From: Polyodon spathula
Lineage: Eukaryota; Chordata; Actinopteri; Acipenseriformes; Polyodontidae
Length of the DNA stretch: 64,000 bases
Assembly: GCF_017654505.1 (NCBI RefSeq)
Contig: NC_054537.1
Span: forward strand, 71,752,618 to 71,816,617
Direction of reading: 5' to 3'
Shown here: in pieces, positions 57,672-64,000 of the stretch
Layout of the letters: each line of letters starts with the position of its first letter
How positions within the stretch are numbered: the stretch's first letter is position 1
Program-made: the position numbers and the translations under genes
The notes under the pieces: model-generated
The model's database searches: none
The model's input: the letters and a program-made list of their open reading frames with translations, nothing else
Told to the model about the DNA's origin: nothing

Positions 57672-58179
57672 ATACTATTTCTAAATAAAGTACACATTTT
57701 CAAGAATGGGACAGTGAAGAAAAGAATTTCCAAGTTGCAGTTTTTGTTGTTGTTTAACTAATTGCCAAAACGTGCTGAGCATTTTTCCCTCCTTGTAATA
57801 AAGGGTTACTTTGAGACTTTACTGAAAGCCATGTAGAGACTTTTGGATTTTCCTTTCAAACAATTATGCAAAGAATGGTAATTGGAAACAGACCCTCAGC
57901 AAAAATAGTCATCTAATATAAAATAATCTTCTGAGCCCACACCCCCCTCTTATGACCTTTGCACTGACATAATCTCATTCTGATATAGTCGGGCCTTATG
58001 TCTTCTAGTTTAAAACATATTCTTACTATAGCATGTAAACAAACATTTAGACAACCCAGTACATTGTTTCTATACACAAGATAGATATACTAGAGAAGGA
58101 AGTGTGAAAAGATTAAAGTTTAACTCCAGCAAACATTTACACAGTATGTATTCAGCAGTTTAAGAACCATGTTGATCCC
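57672..58179. other. Unassigned sequence
   Basis: Nothing was recognised. Confidence 0.35.
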
Positions 58180-58330
58180 TTTCATTTAGTCCCAAGCCTC
58201 TCTCACTGGCAGCCAGTTCAGACCATACAATTTGTTTTACTTGTGAGCAAAGCTGAATTTAAACCTGCAGGCCTGCACGTGAAAGGCCAGTAAATGAACC
58301 AGTGTGCCAACCAATCCCAGTACCCTCTCT
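58180..58330 (-). mobile_element. tRNA-derived SINE fragment (tRNA-Glu-like head)
   Basis: On the minus strand, from 58325: GGTTGGCACACTGGTTCA (A-box-like TGGCACACTGG), CTGGCCTTTCACGTGCAGGC (anticodon-arm-like with TTC) and CAGGTTTAAATTC (B-box-like). A body AGCTTTGCTCACAAGTAAAA follows. Spacing fits a tRNA head about 75 nt long. No 3' tail was identified. Confidence 0.45.
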
Positions 58331-60399
58331 CCTAACTTTTTACTTCTACTGTAAGCAATAGAACCCTGATTAGAGGGTTATCATCTGGTAGATGACCATG
58401 TGTGGAAAATTAGAGGTGTACAATTAAAGGTTTTTTTGTTTGTTTGTTTGGTTGGTTGCTATAGAAACTCTAAATCTGTGGGTGGTTGGTTGCGTTGTGG
58501 TGGATGTAGTGTGGCAAGCAACTATTTAGAAAGTTTATTTGAGCTAGACATCATGATTTTAATTTAAAATAATTTTAAATATTATTTAACATCAAATGCT
58601 GACAGGCCACAAAAGCCTGATCTTTAAAGGGTTAACTCAGACCAGTAATAATTTTCAGATAAAGAGTTAATGCAACAAGCCTTCCTTTTTATAGCAAAGG
58701 GCATTTGACTTGATACACGTATCAAATCCAACCTGAAATCCCTTAGTGTCTGTTAATTTACTCTAACCTACCATCTGAAGGATTTTACATTTGTCAACAG
58801 TGTTCAGGCAGGCCTAATTCTTTACCGTGCCAGGGTTTTAGACACTGAGTTTGAAAATACTGTTATTCACAGATGGTCACAGTTTAACATCATGTAGCAA
58901 GTCTGAATTTAAAATAAGCCTATCTTTCTAGCATCAGTTTAGGGGCATAACATTCAATTCACTTGAACTTGTGGACTCAGTCCAGTAGCTGTGATCCCAG
59001 ACTACAAATTAATGGGGGATGGGCCCTGTATAGGCAAATGACAACTCGTTGGTGTCATACTGCCATCTAGTGGAATGAACCAACGCTGAATGTTGACACA
59101 AATAGATATGGTGGTTGTGTGTTATGATCTTTTAAACTATTAATATTATAGAAGTGGACTGATGAATTAAGAGATGCTGTTAGATTTAAATGCGGTCAGG
59201 GCTAAATTATCAAGACAGTTTGTTAAATGGCCAATGTTAGTGTGCAATATTCTTTCTAGAGTCCTACTTGTGTTGTGAGCAGGTGAATTATGTCTTACAA
59301 GTTGTTCTTACTTGCAAGGGTAATTTTTAATATAGACCTAGAACATTGTTATGTCTTACCCTTAAGGATACTAGAAAAAAAATTGTCATTGGTAAATACT
59401 AATTGTAAACACTAATTGTACTGACAGCTTTTAGTTTGTGTAAAGTAGATAGCAGGTCATTTAAATAAGAAAATTGATATTATTACTGAGTGTGTAACAA
59501 TACTGACAGGAATTAGCCTCTTCCATAGAAATACACTATTATATAGATATATATATATATATATATATAGATATATATATATATATTATATATATATATA
59601 TTATATATATATAAATAAATTAGCTTCTGTAAAATCCAAAGTCAACCCAAAACAAAAATCCACTCTTCCTACCCCTTTTGGGTTAGAACCCAACCTGATG
59701 CCACATTGTTGAGCTTAGGTGGGCCTGAAGGCAAATGTCTGAATAAGTGGAGAAGACAAAAATATCAATTGCAAAATGTGTTTTATAGATTCCTTAATCA
59801 CATATATTTCTATATTTGGTGGTGGAATCTATATATCAAAGGTTATGTACCCCATACCCACACCCCCCCACCCAACCCCCTTTCACATAAACACACACTC
59901 TCAGGATCCATATTTCTTCCAGCTTCTTGTAAAGGGAAGTCTGCCACATACAAGCACGTCTAAATAGCAGAGTTAGATCACTCTAACTCAATTACCTTCA
60001 CATCAGGTGCACCTACTTCTTGTAGATGAGTCGTTTCAGAGCAATTTAGGTCCCCAGGATTGGGGGCATACATCAGGTGTTAAAGTGAATATACTGCAAT
60101 TAGGCATCATGTGTCTTTTTAAATGGTGCTTTAAAGAATGCAAATTGTACAAACGATAACAAACACAGCAAAAAGGGAATATCTGTTTGCCCTAGTTAAT
60201 GTTTTCAACAAGTGCTGGTAGTGAAAGAAAAGGATATCAAAGTCAAATAATCCATCAACCCTCAACATTTCACACTAGAAGTGGTCAGCCAGACGTCCAA
60301 TAATTGTTTACACTGAGGTTGAATATTGTATAGCTCAGCATTGTAAGATGTAAAGTGCAGTGTGGGATGATTGATGTTGGCCCAGGATTTCGCCTTCTG
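58331..60399. other. Unassigned sequence
   Basis: An imperfect TA tract lies at 59541-59611 and C-rich runs at 59855-59882. No gene was recognised. Confidence 0.35.
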
Positions 60400-61710
60400 G
60401 ACCGATAGGAGCCGCCCTCATTAGAGGTGTGACCTCTGCCCCACCCCCACCCCCCACCCCCAAAACAGGATCCTGGATATAATGGCCAGAAATAAATAAA
60501 TAGAAAAAATAGTGGGGTTTTTTTCACATCTTAGGAACTTGCATTCTGGTCCGGAAGCATTAATGTTAACTTTTGCATCGGTTGTAGCTGCTCCAATTCT
60601 GATGGAATGGGCAGAGTATTGAGAAGCTGGTGAGTGAGCTCTTGAAGTAGGTTCGATAGGTGGGCAGAAAAACATTGACGAGTGACTGGTGCTTGTTTAT
60701 ACAAGATGAATAGAGGCGCTGAAGAAAGACATGGATGTCATGTTACTAAGTATTTAGTGATAGCAGAACATGGACATAAGGGAGTTTGCTTGGTGGAACT
60801 GAATATGATTACCCTCTTGCTTGGAGCCTGTTTTTGAAGATCGTAGCTGAAAGGTAAAGCTGTTCCCTGTTGTGATGCAATCTTGAAGGCATAATCTGGA
60901 ATTGTGATGATAACTGATGGAGTTGCAGGTGAATTCTCCACATCGCATGAATCCAAAAAAGAACATGATAGCATGCACTTTATTAAAATGTCCTCATAGG
61001 GTGTGATGCAACCCTTCCTTAGAATCAATATTAATTTAAGGAGAATGTCTGATGTAATTGGGCAGGCATTCAAGGTTGGTGGAGGGTCTGTTTTTTGGAT
61101 ACTTCAGAAAATAAGTTTTATAGATGGTTGAGACTGGAGAGGTGGGCATGGAGATCCACTAGACAAAGCAGTAGGTTATAAAGGCAAGCATGTGATTAAG
61201 TTTGAATTCTGAAGGTGAAACTGAAGACATGGCACAGAAAGACATATAGGCTGCCCAGCCTGATTTATAGGAGGCTTTGGTAGATGTAGCTGTAGAATTG
61301 GCCATGTAAGATCTTGCTGAGTTGTGGCTGTGAGGATCGGCTGACCAGTTTATGGAATTTCTAAAACTAAAACCAAAAGAGAGCGTCCACTAAGGGAATG
61401 AGAAGACCAGACACGAGCTGCTTTAAAGAAAACGTCACACTTAATAGATGTAGATGTAGCTCTTAATGAGTGGTGTTTTGGATCGTCCCTTATTGATAAC
61501 GGCTACTGTAGATTGTCACAGTGGAAGATGATGGATTTTGTTGACCATCGGTGCCTCCAGATGGAAGCAGCTGAAACTATAGGATAGAGCAGAAGAATGT
61601 TGTTGAGGAGGGAGATCCCGGATTGGAGCTGGCCAGGCTGCTGAAAACTAATCCTAATGATGTGTCTGTGTACAGATGGAGCTCAACTGATGAGATGATT
61701 TTGTCACCTA
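60400..61710 (-). pseudogene. DIRS-type retroelement: RNase H and tyrosine recombinase remnant
   Basis: On the minus strand, about 61700-61440 contains HLYTDTSLG, then AASIWRHRWSTKSIIFHCDN and AVINKGRSKTPLIKS in shifting phases. This is the RNase H region of DIRS elements. About 61330-61130 gives a chain-like N-terminal recombinase part. The 111-codon frame (61073-60738) reads PITSDILLKLILILRKGC...PYEDI. Its neighbour frame supplies FFGFMRCGEFTCNS, with the first catalytic arginine, and 60675-60600 gives HSIRIGAAT, the H..R motif of tyrosine recombinases. The final tyrosine was not seen. DIRS elements use this recombinase instead of a DDE integrase. Many frameshifts make it inactive. Confidence 0.8.
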
Positions 61711-62564
61711 AAAATTCTGTAAAAAAAGAGATCCACATCTTCTAGTTTGTTCGGCTAGAGCTGGATAGGTTAACATGATGGTGAAGTTCACTAACAGATT
61801 TTAGCAATACCCAGCAATCGAGATAATAAAAATAAATACAGCAAACATTTGCCTTATTGACACACTACCTGCTACTTTACACTGCATTTAGGAACCTGAC
61901 AGCCGACTTACTTTGCTTCTGGTAAATGATTGAACGCATTGCATAGAGCTACACAATTTCTTTAAAATGTCTTCAATGAAAAAATACACCAGCTGCATCA
62001 AAGATCAGAAAAATATTTCTGCTAAAGATCAGGCTGTCCAGTACAAGAAGGGGACTTTTTTTATATTTACATTTAAATATTTAGAAACATTTGTGGCATA
62101 TTAACTCTAGAGAAAATTATCAATTTTTTATGTGACAATGCTATTTCTTTCTGCTTTAATAAATATAATAAATAGACTGTGAAATGCATTTAAATAAGAC
62201 ATTTTTATCATGAAATAAATAGCTATGAATATCTCCTCCATGAGCACACAGTTCCAATGATTATCCTCTCCTCCTTCATTCAGGTCTGAGCAGGAATGGT
62301 TAGCAGTAAAGCATTCTCAGAGCAGGTTGAGTGTGTACAAAAAAAGGAAAAGACAAGGGTCAAGATCATAAAACTTACTTTTAAAAGCTGAGGTATAAAA
62401 ATATATAAATAAGAGCCTTACTGTCAGTGGAAATGATTAAAAGGTTCAAGAGTACAGTTCTCAACAAGAAAGCCTATTAGCATGCACCAGACAACGGCTT
62501 GGCCAGTAGAATATATATGTTAACCCTTGTGTGTAATTTGAGGGACAGTAACCAGGGCTCCACC
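61711..62564. other. Unassigned sequence
   Basis: Nothing recognised. It could include upstream DIRS sequence too decayed to see. Confidence 0.3.
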
Positions 62565-62919
62565 TCCTATCAAACAATCTAGACGCTCTATTTAAACCCC
62601 TCACGGCCTACGCTCTCTCACTTGCATTAGCCTTTTTTTCCTCCCTTTTTTTCCTTTTCTTCATATGCCATGTGCCTCTGTGTCAGTCCCCGGGGGGGGG
62701 GGGGGGGGGGGGGGGGGTAGTGAGTCTCACTTCCCCAGCCTGGAATCGGTAATACACAGGTTCTTCGAATGGTCAGAGAGGACCATAGGCCAAACTATTC
62801 TTTCACAGCTCATGTGCTATATCTTGCCTCTCGACGAGAAGGCTCTTTCTATCCATCTGGGATGTGGACCTCTTACCTTAGTGCTCGAGTCCCACAACTG
62901 TCTTTCTCTTTTCTTTCAA
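62565..62919 (+). promoter_or_regulatory. GC-rich promoter/element-like region with G26
   Basis: CTATTTAAACCCCTCACGG at about 62588 is TATA-like. A pyrimidine-rich stretch and then 26 consecutive G (62692-62717) follow, and GC-richer DNA continues into the minisatellite. It looks like the 5' part of a retroelement or a strong promoter, but no class-specific motif was found. Confidence 0.3.
62692..62717 (+). repeat. Poly(G), 26 bases
   Basis: An uninterrupted G homopolymer preceded by CCCC. It is able to form G-quadruplexes; its length is probably unreliable in the assembly. Confidence 0.95.
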
Positions 62920-63311
62920 GGCAACGCCTATTAACATCTCTCTACAACCATCTGTAGGGCAACGCCTATTAACAGCTTTCTACAACCATCTGTAGGGCAA
63001 CACCTATTAACAGCTCGAGTACCCAGCTGTGGGGCAACGCCTATTAACAGCTCTCAAAAACCCAGCTGCGGGGCAAAGTCTATTAACAGCTCTCTAGAAC
63101 CCAGCTGTGGGGCAACGCCTATTAACAGCTCTTGAGAACCAACTGCAGGGCAAAGCCTATTACCAGCTCTCGAGTACCTAGTTGCGGGGCAAAGCCTATT
63201 AACAGCTCTTGAGATAAAGCTGCGGGTCAACGCCTATTAACAGCTCTCGAGAACCGTGTTGCGGGGCAACGCTCATTAACAGCTCTCTCTCAAGAACCCA
63301 GCTGCGGTGCC
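62920..63311 (+). repeat. Minisatellite, about 38-bp unit, ten copies
   Basis: GGCAACGCCTATTAACAGCT recurs at 62920, 62958, 62996, 63033, 63072, 63111, 63149, 63188, 63226 and 63265, with a partial unit at about 63307. Each is followed by a variable CTCGAGAACCCAGCTGCGG-like half. Spacing is 37-39 bases. Units differ at several positions, so the array is old or evolves unit by unit. Confidence 0.95.
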
Positions 63312-64000
63312 AACACTGTAGACCAACACCGTGGGTCCGGGCCCGTCCATTTCTCTCCACTTCAGCATCTCTCCTCTACACGCTCCTAAGCACTTTTATC
63401 CCTGAAGCCACACCTTAATCTCTATGCACCTGAGGCCAAGCCTCTAACTAACCCTTATGCAGCCCTGGCTTCCGTCCAGTGAATTAATCAAGTAAAGACT
63501 TTTTGAGAGGAAACAATTGTGACCTTGTGCTTGTTCATGTAGCAAGTGAACAAATAAACAAATCAGAAACATCATAAGTAAGAATAATCCCACAAGCCTA
63601 TGTACTTTATGAATGTTGATTTGAGCCACAGATTTTCAGTGACAAAAAAGAGAAAAATATAATTCTTGTAACTTGTCTTTCATGAGCCTGTATTATACAC
63701 ATATCCTTAGTGTGTCTGAATGACATTTTTCATAAGTATAACATTCTTTACAAGCAAAACAGACATTAGTGCCATGACAACAGCATTACAATGTTGTTAA
63801 TATTCTATCAACCAAGAAAGCCTGTGACATATTCATCTAATAAGAGAGATAATATCATAACAATGACAAATACTGTACTGTAATAAAAAAAAAAAAGGTT
63901 AGTCAATGGGTGTTATTGCATTTTTAAATAGTGCTCTTACAATTGCAGTTAGATTAAATCGGCACAAAAACAAATGTCTTTGGAAACTATTTCAGCCCTT
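63312..64000. other. Unassigned sequence
   Basis: 63330-63480 continues the GC-richer composition of the minisatellite region. After 63500 the sequence returns to AT-rich background with nothing recognised. Confidence 0.35.

Noticed and set aside
62920..63311. CRISPR-like array
   Set aside because: Units are contiguous 37-39-bp variants with no unique spacers, in a eukaryotic context; it is a minisatellite.

Overview
The window looks like gene-poor, AT-rich vertebrate nuclear DNA. Long AT/GT/ATT microsatellites, intron-style splice signals and a dense mix of decayed transposons (Tc1/mariner, hAT, piggyBac, PIF/Harbinger, a non-LTR LINE, a DIRS-type tyrosine-recombinase element, tRNA-derived SINEs, solo LTRs) point to a fish-like genome. 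An early-branching ray-finned fish such as a sturgeon or paddlefish is my guess, from transposon content only. Nothing prokaryotic is visible, and no complete host protein-coding gene could be found.

Layout. 1-9.7 kb: mostly unassigned sequence with microsatellites, a ZMYM-type hAT relic (3.8-4.5 kb), a Tc1/mariner pseudogene (5.6-6.45 kb) and a piggyBac-type non-autonomous element (6.66-7.14 kb). 9.7-15.7 kb: two copies of an LTR-like repeat, one carrying a perfect 21-bp hairpin, a ~210-bp tandem repeat, half of a long fold-back element abutting a second Tc1 copy, and a 1.16-kb hAT derivative with near-perfect 8-bp target duplications. 16.8-19.6 kb: an unidentified minus-strand reading frame of ~195 codons with one internal stop, and a 36-nt candidate exon with excellent splice signals. 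20-32 kb: several hAT relics, including an Ac/ZBED-type pseudogene whose pieces are separated by a CGGBP1-like fragment and a SINE.

37.5-42.5 kb: a 709-bp LTR, another LTR-like copy, an internally deleted Tc1 element inside a TA microsatellite, and a second piggyBac-type element whose end forms a head-to-head palindrome. 43.3-46.7 kb: a 3.4-kb PIF/Harbinger element with matching termini, a broken transposase and a nested LINE 3' end. 50-54 kb: a Myb/SANT-like fragment, the second fold-back copy, a possible LTR and a CGGBP1-like hAT N-terminus. 57 kb: the second 709-bp LTR, a solo LTR with a perfect 5-bp duplication. 60.4-63.3 kb: a decayed DIRS element, then a 26-G run followed by a ~38-bp minisatellite.

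No genes here work together as a pathway. The coherent story is nested transposon insertion in what is probably an intron or intergenic region. The best leads for something undescribed are the frame at 16853-17440, the microexon at 18932-18967, the giant fold-back family and the CGGBP1-like hAT remnants.
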